Positions 36,401 to 48,400 of a stretch of DNA of 64,000 nucleotides are shown in pieces. The stretch comes from Chamaea fasciata (Eukaryota > Chordata > Aves > Passeriformes > Sylviidae). Under the pieces are notes generated by a model that saw nothing but the letters and a program-made list of their open reading frames with translations, had not been told where the DNA came from and ran no database searches. Every line of letters starts with the position of its first letter. Position 1 is the stretch's first letter. The position numbers and the translations under genes are program-made. Location: positions 5,914,739 through 5,978,738 of the forward strand of contig JARCOQ010000025.1 in assembly GCA_029207755.1 (NCBI GenBank). The letters are read 5' to 3'.

Positions 36401-39400
36401 AACCATCCTTGAAGCCACACCACGGGAGCGAGAACACGCCAGAGCACCAGTGGCCATGGCTCGTGACAGCAAGCCATGCTGCACATCCCATCAGGAAGCA
36501 AATTCCTCTTTGCTGGAGTTATCCCAGGCTGCTGTGGCCTCCCAGTGACATGCTTTGGGAAGGGAGTATAGGAACACAACCGCTCTGTGTTTTATCCTGG
36601 CCAGTGTGCGTGAGCTCAAAAGCCAGCTTTGTCTTCTTACCCATCCGGAGAGAACCTCAGCGGCTTAACTTGGGCTGCAGACTAGTCAGAGCACAGAGGG
36701 TCAGCACACTGGAACTCAGCGATGCCACAAAAAGTTAGTTTGGGAAGGCATTTAAGGAGAACAGCTTTCACCATTCTCCAATCAAACAGCAGAACAAATC
36801 AAACATAGGAGCAATCAGATGAATGAGAACAGGACAGTTTATTAGGATTTCATGTTTGAAGAACAGGGCCATTAAAGCAAGTTCTGACTGCAGAAAGGAA
36901 AATGAGATCCTTCCCATGTACACCTTGAACATATCCTCCTGGGTGACAATCCCCAAAGACATGAATACAAAGCATAAAAAATGGAATAGACACAGTGAAG
37001 ATTATTTCTTACCTTCATTTCCTCCTCCATTTCAGAGAGTTTCCGCTCCAGGGCTCGCTTCTCCTGTTTACAAGGATGCATAACAAAGAAGATCACAAGC
37101 ATTTAGAAAAAAAAAATTACAGTATATTTTCTTTTAAAGAAAAATAAGAGTCTTGTGTTTCTGTAGCAGCAATCCCTGAAGGGTATCCCAAAGCAAGGCA
37201 GAGGTTACAACCAGGAGCTGATCAGATGGGACAGGGCAGCTGGCAAACCAGCAGGGATAGAAGCTGGGCCTGTTTGGGCAGATCACAAGCTCTATTCACA
37301 CTTCTATGAAAATTATCTCCCATTTTCAGTGATCCCAGTTCTTAGAAGTTGCTGATGTAATGTGATTTTGAGCTCTGTAGGTGAAGCCATGGATTTACTC
37401 ATACTCCACTAAAGGTGGCAACGACAAAAGTCACTGAGCTGCTCAAATAGGAAACAGAACAAGGAAATTCCCTGCCTGGAAATCCTGCTTCTCCCAGATA
37501 ATCCAGGGCTGCGAAGCTGACTGCTTTCAGTCCATTTTAGAAAGTGAGGATTAGACTCTGCCATGTGAGTGGCCTCAGCTAAGCCTGTGCCAAGGCAGGG
37601 AGATGCCCTGAGAAGGGGCAAGTGGGAAACACACACCAAGAACAAGATTTACACTCTTTGCCCTGCTCCTTTGCCCTATGCAAAAATCCAGGAGGCCAGG
37701 AGAGGGAGGAAAAGGCAGCTTCTGAGTGTGCTGGGGATGATGAGTTCTGGGTCACTTTTTACCCAGAGCATGGTTCATCCAGGGATTCATCAGTGCAAAA
37801 TGCATGAGCCATCCCAGAAACAGTTAATGCACCTTCACTGAGAACAGCTGAACACATTTTTACTATCTAACTTGCAGAATTTGTGGCTGTTGTGATCCTA
37901 ACTCAACAGAAGTTATACAGGATGTTACCCTGACTTCAACAAAGGCAAGTTCAAGGTCCCGTCCATGGGCTGGGGCAATCCTTGGTATTAACCCAAGCTA
38001 GGGGATGAAGGGATTGAGAGCAGCCCTTCCAGGATTTTTGTTCCCCCACCACCCAAAACCAGTCTTTATTTGTAAGGATCAAGAATGTTTTAAAGCATAA
38101 TGGACCAACAGTCCCTCAGTGTGATACAATCCAGTGGTGCTCAGCTGCTTAGAATGAAAGAGAGGAATCAGAACGAAGCTGATGTGCAAAGAGAGCAGCA
38201 AAGTCTCAGGCCTTGCAAAGGTCAGAACACAATTATCATTGTGCACTGCTTCTCAAGGCAAAAATACAACTTATCTTTTAATTAACGCTTCCCTTCTAGA
38301 AATGACTGCCCTGCAGAGCAACACGAGGCACAGGCTGTGACTCAGAAGAAAGCAGAGACACATACCCTCTTCTCCATCTCCAGCATGCTGGACCGGTCAG
38401 AAGTTTTCTCCTGTTTCTGCTATGGAAATTAAAAATAGAAAGTGATTAAACCCGAGAGCATTCACAGGGAGCTGCACAAAGGCCAAGACAGCCCACAGAT
38501 GGTCTTGCTTGGGATGCAGCAAGTTGATTTACAAAATTACTTGCTTATTTCTGTCTTCTCTATTGTGCCTTCCATCCCAAAAACATCCTTCCAGGAGCTT
38601 CCCTCCCTTTCCCATTCTGGAACAAGATGGTTTGTCATGGCCAGTGTTTAGTTTCTCCAGTTAGGACCTAGATTTTCCCTTACCTGGGCTGCTTTTTCCA
38701 ACTTTGCTTTGATATCAGCCAGCTCAAGCTGGGCTTCCTGCAGCTTTGACTTCAGCTTTTGATTTTCAGACAGGGCACTCTCATATAACTGAAATGCAAA
38801 ACAAGAGCTCACTTAAGCAGGCTGCTCCTGGTTAATTAACCCCAGCCCACCACGCTGCTCCGAGCAGACACATGCCCTCAGCACTGAGCTGAGGGGCTCA
38901 TTTTGCTCACACACATCAGGAGACAAGAAGGGAAAACAAAGCCAACTTGGACACATTACTTATGTTTTCATAATTCATTAATTATGAAATAAGAAAACAG
39001 CTGTTGAATTTTGTAGAAGTTTAAACATAGCCAAGTGGCACAAAAAAGGGACAGTTTTAATTTAGGTAATTCCTTACTCACAGGGTGGTGAGACCCTGGC
39101 ACAGAGCTCGGAGAAGCTGTGGCTACCCCATCTCTGGAAGTGTCCAGGTCCAGGTTGGATGGGACTTGGGGCAAACCTGGGATAGTGCAAGGTGTCCCTG
39201 CCCATGACAGGGGTGGAATGGGATGAGCTTTAAGGTCCCTTCCAACCCAAACCACCGGATTCTTTGAAACACAGAAAATGAACATAAACATCTTCTCTTC
39301 CTTCCCACTGATTCTTGGGGCAGTTTCTGCAGCAACAGGCAGGTTCTGTGGTGTGTGCAGTGACAATAATAAGTTTTAAAAAAATCCTACTTTCTTATAG

Positions 39401-42400
39401 TCCCTGTTGCTCTCCTCCTCTGCCCGGCTGCTGAGGGCGGCGAGCCGGTTCTCCCTGCGGCTGTAGGCACTGGAGCGGCTGGAGGCACGGTCGCTGTAGG
39501 ACGAGTCACTCGTGGTGGGGTTTGTAGCTGCTTCCAACCTGAAACAGGAGGAAGATTCAGCACTTTGGAGCTGTGGTAGCTTGGGACAGCCAGCATAGGG
39601 CCCAGCTGGTTGGGACGGGAGGCTGTGGCAGACCCAGCTGAGTCAGGGCTCTGGGGTCTGTGGGAGCACCCCCCACTTGGCCCTGGGGATTGCTGCCCAA
39701 AACCTGACAGCCACCACCACTCCAACAACTGGAAAAAATCCCAGGGTACCAGCCCAGCCTCCCATGGGCAGTGACTTCCCACGAATCTCTCATCTCCGTG
39801 GTGGGAACCAGCTCTATTTCTAAGAGGGCACTGAGATAAATAATTTGGGGAGTAAAGAATAGAAGCAAACTGATGCCACAGCTGAGCTGAGGAAAGGACC
39901 AAATAGCCAGTACCAGACTGGATTTGAAACACAGAGAATCCTCAAAGCCATACAAAAACATGCTGCCAATAAATATTACATGGGAAAAAAAGGAAAAAAA
40001 GAAAATTCTTACCTGGAAAGTCTTTCATGCTGAAGGAAGAAAAAAAGAAAGAAAAAAGGTTAATTAATAATGAGGAGAATTAAACATTCAATTCAAAAAC
40101 TGCAGAGCTTCTGGGCAGCAGCAATCTCCCACCTCAGATACCAGCACCCAGCTCATGCCAGGCTACACAGAGATTTCCCAGCCCAAACTAGGAATGTCCA
40201 ATCTCTGCCTGAATCTTCAAGTGCTTCAGCTCCTCTGAAGCATTTATTTCGCTCACCTAAAGAAATCCTGAATCTTGCTGTTCAAATCCTCGTTTCCAGA
40301 ATTGAAATGCCTTCCCTGGAATCCAAATGAATTTATTGTTTCCTTTTTCCAGTGAAGTTATTCTTCCTGACAATGATCACTGTGCTGTGTGTGATGTGGG
40401 TGAGGGGGATTAACAGACACAGGGATCTCCCAGTGTCTGTGCTGAACTTGAGAAAATCACAAACACTCTTCTCTCCACAGGCAAGCACATCTCCCTGGAG
40501 AAAAGCTTCACCACAGCAGAGAGAGACACAACAGCAGCTGCAGGAGGGAGGGAGAAAACCTTACACCAGGGTGGTTGAGGCCTGTGTTGGGTTCTTCTTT
40601 CCCCATCAACATCCAAACCTCTGCTGTGCTGTACTTGGCTAACTTTGGACATTGAGGGGTTGCAGCATGTCCAGAGAAGGGCCTGGAGCACCAGGAGCAC
40701 CTGTGGGAGTTGGTGGGGCTCAGCCTGGAGAAAAGGAGGCTCAGGTGGGACCTGGCTCTGATCCCAGAAAACAAGGGACAGGACACGAGGAAAGGCCTCA
40801 AGTTGTGTCAGGGGAGGTTCAGGTTAGGTGCATATTAGGGGAAAATTTCCTCCTTGAAAGGGTGGTCAGGCCCTGGCAAAGGTTGCCCAGGCCAGTGGTG
40901 GAATCACACTCCCCTGAAATGTTAAGAAAATGTACAGATGGAACACCTGGGGACATGGTTTAGTGGTGCACATGGCAATGCTGGAGGAGAGTTTGGGCTT
41001 AACGATCTTAGAGGGCTTTTCCAACTTAATAATTCCATGATTCTATGAATATCCTACAGAGGCTGGATGTGGTCAACCACCATTTCAATGAAATTTTTTG
41101 GATCGAACAGTTCCTTCCTACAATTGCATAAATCCAGTGGTGATGGCATCACTGTCCTGCAGGACATGCCACACTGACAGTCAGCTCCTCCACGAGGTTT
41201 CTGTCTGACAGACATTTACCCAAATTCCAGGTGCATTCCAGCTCTTTACGGTCCCTTGAACTGGAAGTTGAGCCCAGTATTCCTCTGCTGGTTTATCAGC
41301 AGCATCATTGTTCTGAGTGAGCGCAAACCTCCCACAAGGCACTTCCAGCCAATTCCCTACGCTCTTTTTAACAGAGTCAACACAAAGGACATCAGAGAGC
41401 AAATGAGGGGTCAGGTTTTAGTGCCCAGACATGCTTACGCTGCTTGTGCTGTCAGTTACACCAGTCAATCCAGTGCTAAGGCCTTGCTGGGAGGCAGACT
41501 TGCTGCCTGCCTGGCACCCTGCTGCTTGAAGACTTCAGACCACCCACTCCCTTCTGGCACCCAGACAATGCCTCTGATCCTGGGCAGGGATCTGGGAGTA
41601 CACCCCATGGAGAGAGGAATCAAGTCACCCATTACACGGAGGAGGGTGGACAAGTCACCCAGCCACCTCTCCACTCAAAGCCAGAGGAGCACAGGGGCAG
41701 GCCCCAGAGCATCCCACCCCATGCCCAGCCCCGCCTGCTGCTTCCCAGGACACAGCGACCTATTACCTGCACCTGGCTGCTGAGTTTTTAATTCAACCCA
41801 GCCTAACGTGACCCTCATCTCGCACCCTGATTCAGGACAGGAGTGTGCCCATGGGCTCTGTAGCACAGCCTCTGACATGCTGTGCTGTCAGCTGACCAGC
41901 ACCAGAAAAATGAATGGCCAGGACCCGGCACATGGAGCCTTGGTGGATGGACCGCACGCTCAGACAAAGCTGCCACGTGCAGAGATCAGGAGGACAAGCA
42001 AACCCTGCTGGGAATTAGCACATCCTGCCTCCAGCTGTGCCCACAGGGCCATCCTCAGCCAGGCTCTTGGGCACTGTTTAGTGTCAGCCCCACCCTGCAG
42101 ACACCATAACCAAAGCTCCAGGAGGCTGTCCTGGTGCAGGCACGGGTCCTGAGACACGGCAGTGGGTCCAGCCCGGCATTATTTTATTTGCTCTAATAAA
42201 ACCTCTCTCCTCATTTCCTCTTAGAGAAACCTCCCAAGGAAGACAGGAAATGAGTTTCCACCATGGGTAAGCCCTGCTGCACCTCCACATGCCATTTTGG
42301 ATACTGTCTGGGAAGTATCTCATGTGACTCCAAAGCCTGGCAGCTGCCTGGTGTCATAACAGGGACACAGCCCTCTTGTCCAAACAGCCCAGGCTTGGGC

Positions 42401-45400
42401 CATGCTCTGTATGAAACCCAAAGGCAGCAAGTTGGGACAGTTTCTGTACAGCTGGCCTCCAGCACAGGGCTGTTAGAAAGAAAGACCAGAAATCCAACCA
42501 CATCCTGGAAGGGAGAGATTCTGTCCCTCTGTCCTGCTCAGCTGACACCCCACCTGCAGAGCTGCCTCCAGCCCTAGGGTTTCAGCACAGGAAGGATGTG
42601 GAGCTGCTGGAGAGAGACCAGAGGAGGCCTGGAGCCCCTCTGCTCTGGAGCCAGGCTGGGAGAGCTGGGGGTGTTCACCTGGAGAAGAGAAGGCTCTGGG
42701 GAGACCTTAGAGACCCCTCCAGTGCCTAAGGGGGCTCCAGGAGAGCTGGAGAGTGACTTTAGACAAGGATCTGGAATGATAGGACAAGGGGGAATGGCTT
42801 CCCACTGCCAGAGGGCAGAGTTAGATGGGATATTGTGAAGGAATTCTTGGCTCTGAGGGTGGTGAGGTCCAGGCACAGACTGCTCAGAGAAACTGGGCAC
42901 AGCTGCCCCTGGATGTGTCCAAGGCCAGGCTGAACAGGGCTTGGAGCAACCTGGGCTAGTGCAGAGTGGCCCTGTCCATGGGAGAGGGTGGAACTGGATG
43001 AGCTTTGATGGTCCCTCCCCATCCAAACCAGTCTGGGGTTCTAGGATTCTACACAGGATTTCCCATTTTCAGCCACACACACACTTGGTGTTTTGTTAGC
43101 TGAGCATTTGTTTCTTAAACCCCTCAAGAGGCTGACAGCTCCTTTTGAATCTTGGCCCAATGACCCAACCTCCCCTGAAGAGCTGGAGAAGGGAATTACA
43201 CTGATTAACAAGGCTCTTGTTCCAAGTTATTTGTGCACTTTATGCTAATCCCCTTCAGTGGCAACTTTTGCTATGATGACAAATGGCTGGGCAAGTAATC
43301 CACTCCTTAGCAAGCCTGAATTTACTTTAGCAAATGCACCTGCTAATGGATTTGAACAGTGCTGGGAAACACCATGTGGCTGGGCAAGGTGACATGGAAG
43401 CCAGGCAATGAACCCAAGCAGGTCCCTGAGCCAGCCAGGGTGCTTGCAGCAAGAGAAAAAACCACTTCTGTCCTTTTTTTTTCCTTCTAAGGAATGAGAA
43501 TATCCATATGCAGGGGGAGCAGGGACACGCTTCCACAAATGAAGGGTGGGGTAAGAAAGGAATCATTTTAAACGTACACAGCAAAAAGGGGGCAACCCCC
43601 CAGGTTTATTGTATTTACAGCCTTCCTGTGATGGATTGGCTCAGAATGTGACCGTCTCTATGGGTTAAAAGAGAAGCAAAGTGCCAGATGAGAGAGGATG
43701 ACCTGCATCATTCCTGCTGCTGTCAGCATTGAGCAGAGCCACCTTGCAGTAACCTGGAATCATGGAATGACAACACCCTTAAGGTTGGAAAAGCCCTCCA
43801 AGAGAAGTACAATGAAGCTGGAGAAGGGGCTGGAGCATCAGGAGCAGCTGAGGGGCTGAGCCTGGAGAAAAGGAGGCTCAGGGAGGACCTTCTGACTCTG
43901 CACAGCTCCCTGACAGGAGGGGTCAGCCAGGGGGGTCAGGCTCTGCTGCCAGGGAACAGGGACAGGACAAGAAGAAATGATCTCAAAGGGAGGTTCAGGT
44001 TGGATAATGGGGAAAATTATTTCCCTGAAGGTGTGGTCAGGCCCTGGCACAGCTGCCCAGGGCAGTGGTGGAATCAAAATCCCTGGAAGTGTTTAAAAAA
44101 CATGTGGATGTGGCACTTGGGACATGGGCTAGCAGTGAACATGGCAGTGGTGGACTCAATGATCTTAGAGGGCTTTTCCAGAGTACTCTGTGATTGCATG
44201 ATTCTGTGGAAGACTGCAGGAGTTGCTTAACTGAGACATCCCTGCCATTTGTTCAAAGAGAGACAAACATCTTCAGAGGCCACTGAGGAGACAAAGTTTC
44301 AGCAGAAAACGGCTTCTTTCCAGCTCAGTTCTGTCCTGTGCTTGACCACGGCACCTTGGAAACCTCTCCATGTGCTTCCAGCTGCACCTGCTCCATCAGC
44401 GCAGTCCCCGCTGGCCCTGCCCACACTGCCCTGGCCTCTCAAACAGCCACCAAATATTCACTGGAATTTCAGCAGCATTGGCTGGCTCCCTGCACTGCCC
44501 ATGGAAGAGAAGAAGGAGGTTGTTGGCTCAGAGATGCCAACCAAGAGCTGGAAATTCCAAGGTCAGAGTAAGAAGTTGAAGGACAAAAGTCTTCTTCCTT
44601 CATTGCTGGGAAGAGAAGATGGGAATGAACAGAGGGAATGAAGAGCTGAGGCATCACATGTGCACTTGACTGAGCTGCTGCAAGAAGGGTCTTTTCCCTC
44701 CTGACTTTCCTGAAGGAAATTGTTAGGGTTTGTGAGGGGATGCTGAGAAACTGCAGTATCCTCTCCAGTCATTATCAACAAATGCACTGGAGGCTTTTTT
44801 CTTTCCCTGGCAAATTTGGAGCAGCACTGCAGTTTTGCCCAGATTCTTTTATTTCCCTTGGGATCAAAATTCAACTAAAAACATCAAGAGCCAGGGAAGC
44901 ATCAAGTTGTGAAATTATCCTTCCATAATCTAAACAGGGTCAGAGCACTGCAGGGGTTGGGGTGGGGGGAACACACGGGGCTGGAGGCGGCTGTCCTGAT
45001 TTGGAATCCAGCACGGCAGCTGAGCTGAGCCCCAGCACTGCAGCCCAGACACCCAAGGGGGTGACTTCTAAAGGAAAACTAAAAAGCACGGAGCACTTCC
45101 AGCCATGCTCACAAGCTTCTGGTAATCCTCGGGTCTCAGAGCTCCTACCAGAGAAATCCCATCACCTTCCCTCCCATCCATCTCATGGTGGGCAGCACGT
45201 CCAGGTAGTGCTGGGGTGGTGGATGACACTGAAGGGGTTCAGCCCATTTTGCCAGCTCAGAAATGAGCCAACACAGGTGGGCTGGAAAATCATAGGGATC
45301 TGAGATGGGACCCAAGAAAAAGGGCAAAGAGCACCAGAGAATCATGGAACCAAAGGATGGTTTGGGTTGGAAGGGACCTTAAAGCTCATCCAGTTCCATC

Positions 45401-48400
45401 CCCTGCTATGAGCAGGGACACCTTCCACTATCCCAAGCTGGCCTTGGACACTTCCAGAGATTCTCAGGGTGCTGACATTGGTCAGTCTCAGGGAAAAGGC
45501 ACAGCTGGGTACTGGCTCTGGCTCCACCTTCCCAGAGTGCTGGGATGTTGCCTTGTGCCAAGAATACCATCCAGGTCTGATTTCAAAAATGTACTCAGAC
45601 TGTGGAGGGCAGGTGCCTTCCCTTAAAACCAGAAAAATCTGCAGCTGTTGGGAGCTCAGTGATGAATAATTAAAACCAAATTCCTCATGGAAGGTTTCAA
45701 AAAAATGCAGCCCTGAACTGCAGTGCCAAAAGAGGTACTGGCTGCTGCTCTTGCCAGGGCAGAAACTGCCCTAGTTGCTTCCAGTTGCTTTCTGTGGCTG
45801 AGGTTGGAGCCAGTGAAGGCACAATTCCCTACTATTTACATTTTTTTCAAGAAAAAAGAAAAAAAAAAAAACCAAGGAAAAACCAGAAAAAATTAGATGC
45901 TTTGGGAATATTTTATGCTTTTTTATCTACAACTGGCCAATGTCAGGACAGTGTACACTATTTTAAGAGAGTTGTCAAGGAATTTATTTTGGTGTGTTTT
46001 GTCTCCTACGATTAATTAACCACCATGTAATGAGACTGAAAGGCACAGCTCCAGCTCTGTCCTCCTTTATGCAACAGGGGAAGTTTTAGAAACCCCTCCA
46101 ATTTTATTCTTGAGCTGGCAAATATCCTCTTGATGAGCCAAGTTTATTTTAGAAATTAAATGTAAAATAAAGCCAGCTGGTTTTGGGTTCTTTCCCTTTT
46201 ATAAGCAAAAGTCACTATGTTCCTGCAGTTACGTAGCTCAGCTGCTCCTACACAAGCTCCAGCGTTGGGCCAGCCTGATGTGTGTTCCAAAGGACAACCT
46301 CTCTCTCTCCTAGGAGCATGGAATGTCCTGAGCTGGAAGGGATTCATGAGGACCGAGCCCACATCCTGGCCCTGCCCAGGACACCCCAACAATCCCACCC
46401 TGTGCCTGGGGGCATTATCCACATGCTTCTGGAGCTCTGCCAGCCTTGGGACCATGCTCATTCCCTGGGGAGCCTGGGCAGTGCCCAGCACCCTCTGGGG
46501 GAAGAACCTTTCCCTGATATCCAACCTAACCCTCCCCTGGCACAGCCCAGCCCTTCCCTCAGGTCCTGTCACTGTCACAGAGAGCAGAGATCAGAGCTGC
46601 CCCTCCTGAGGAGCTGCAGCCCCCAGGGGGGTCTGACCTCAGGCTCCAGGGTGAACAAACCAAGTGCCCTCAGCCACTCCTCGTGTGGCCCCTCCAGACC
46701 CTTCCCTATTTCTGTGTCCCTCCTTTGGACACTCTCCAACAGCTTCAGATCCTTCGTATATTGAGGTGCCCAAAGCTGCCCTCCACACCTGAGGTGAGGC
46801 CACGTCAGGGCAGAGCAGGGCACTGCTGAGGGCAGGAATCCTCCAGGAGCCAGTGCAGCCAGAGCTGAGCTGGAAGGAAGAAAAGCCAAGAGGAAACTGC
46901 CTGGAACACCTCACTGGACCATCCTCAGTGGGTACAATTCAGGCTGGTGCTCCCCTCCAGCCGCATTTGTCATTCCAGTCAGGAATGGCTGGGATCAAGT
47001 TTAGTTTTTCAGTGGGCACAGAATAATTCGAAGGCCTGGCTGAACTCTGCTTTTGAGAGTTATTTCGAGGTCATTGCCTCCCTCAGAAAGCTGCTCCTCT
47101 GACCTGAGAGCTGTGGTTTGTGCAGCACCCCGTTAGCTCCACCGGCGTGATGGATGTGCTGCTTCCAGTTCGAGCCTGCAATCGTGCAAATGCAAGGATT
47201 CCAAAATCCCATGGATATGATTAATAATCCAGTGCAGCCAAACCACCTCCATGTAACCTCCAACTCCCCAAAGCCTGATGCAAAATATGTTTTCTCAAAC
47301 TATAAATCAATAAACTTTGCTTAAGAAAAACTGCTATTACTGAAGCATAACATTTAAAGCTTCTCCAAGATGGAGTAGTGGCTTTGGCAGCTGGCGGCAG
47401 CAGATCCCATCGTTTTCAGTACAAACAGCACGTATTTAATCAGAAACAAACATCCAGGGCTGTAAGAGACTGATAGCCACATCTCCTGCCATCCAGTCGG
47501 ACGCTGGTCTGTGCCATGTGTGCCATGGCCAGCCTGTGGCTCTGTGCTCCAAAGCTCTCTCACGACCCATGGGCTTTCCAGCAGCTGCAGTTTATTCCCA
47601 TTGTCTCCTGGGGATAAAACTCACCACGTAAAACATCAGGCTGGATAGTATTTTAATTTAGGAAAGGCCGTAATTCTGAAACCCAGAGTTTGTTGCTCTC
47701 TTTCCCTTCTTTCCTTAGGGATCGAATTTTATTGGTGAAAAATTTAATTTTGCAAAGCGACATGATCTTAGACAAAACTCTCCAGACATGTGGAAATAAA
47801 AACCGAGCGGCCAAGTGACATGAGAGGAAAAGATTTCTACTTCTATATTTCTTCCAGATGAGAAAGCCATAGCTCTGCAGGAACCCCTTCCCTGCCCTGC
47901 AAAAACTCTGGCAGGATGTTCTCAGGTGTTTCATTAGGGACTTAAATACCTCTTGAACCACCAGTGAGGGTGAGAGCTGCCAACAGTCAAGCTGGCAACT
48001 TTTCAGCGTGAAGTTCACTCCAAAATCCAGTGAACAGCTCCTGAGCCAGCAGCCACATTCCTGCAACAACACTGTGGGCGCAGGCAGCACATGGCAGTGA
48101 GACTGGAATCATGGAATCACAAAACTGTGAAGACTGGAAAAGCCCTCTAAGACCATCAAGCCCAAATGTTACCCCAGCACGGCCATGTTCACCACTAATT
48201 CAAGTCTCAGGTGCCACATCAACGTGTTTTTTGAACACTTCCTGGGATGGTGACTCCATCTGTGCCCAGGGCAGCCTGAGCCAGTGCCTGACCACCTTTT
48301 TAGGGAAGAAGTTTTCCCCAATATCCAACCTGAACCTCCCCTGGTGCAACTTGAGGCCATTTCCTTGTCCTGTTGCTTGTTACCTGGGAGAAGAGAATGA

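Larger units (their letters stand above)
31327..37012 (-). other. PPP1R12B: PPP1R12B intron upstream of terminal exon B
   Basis: 5.7 kb of intron with a 32.1-kb minisatellite, a (CATC)n microsatellite and CR1 copies at 32841 and 33585. No exon that fits the gene was found. 34.0-36.9 kb shows nothing I can name. Confidence 0.6.
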
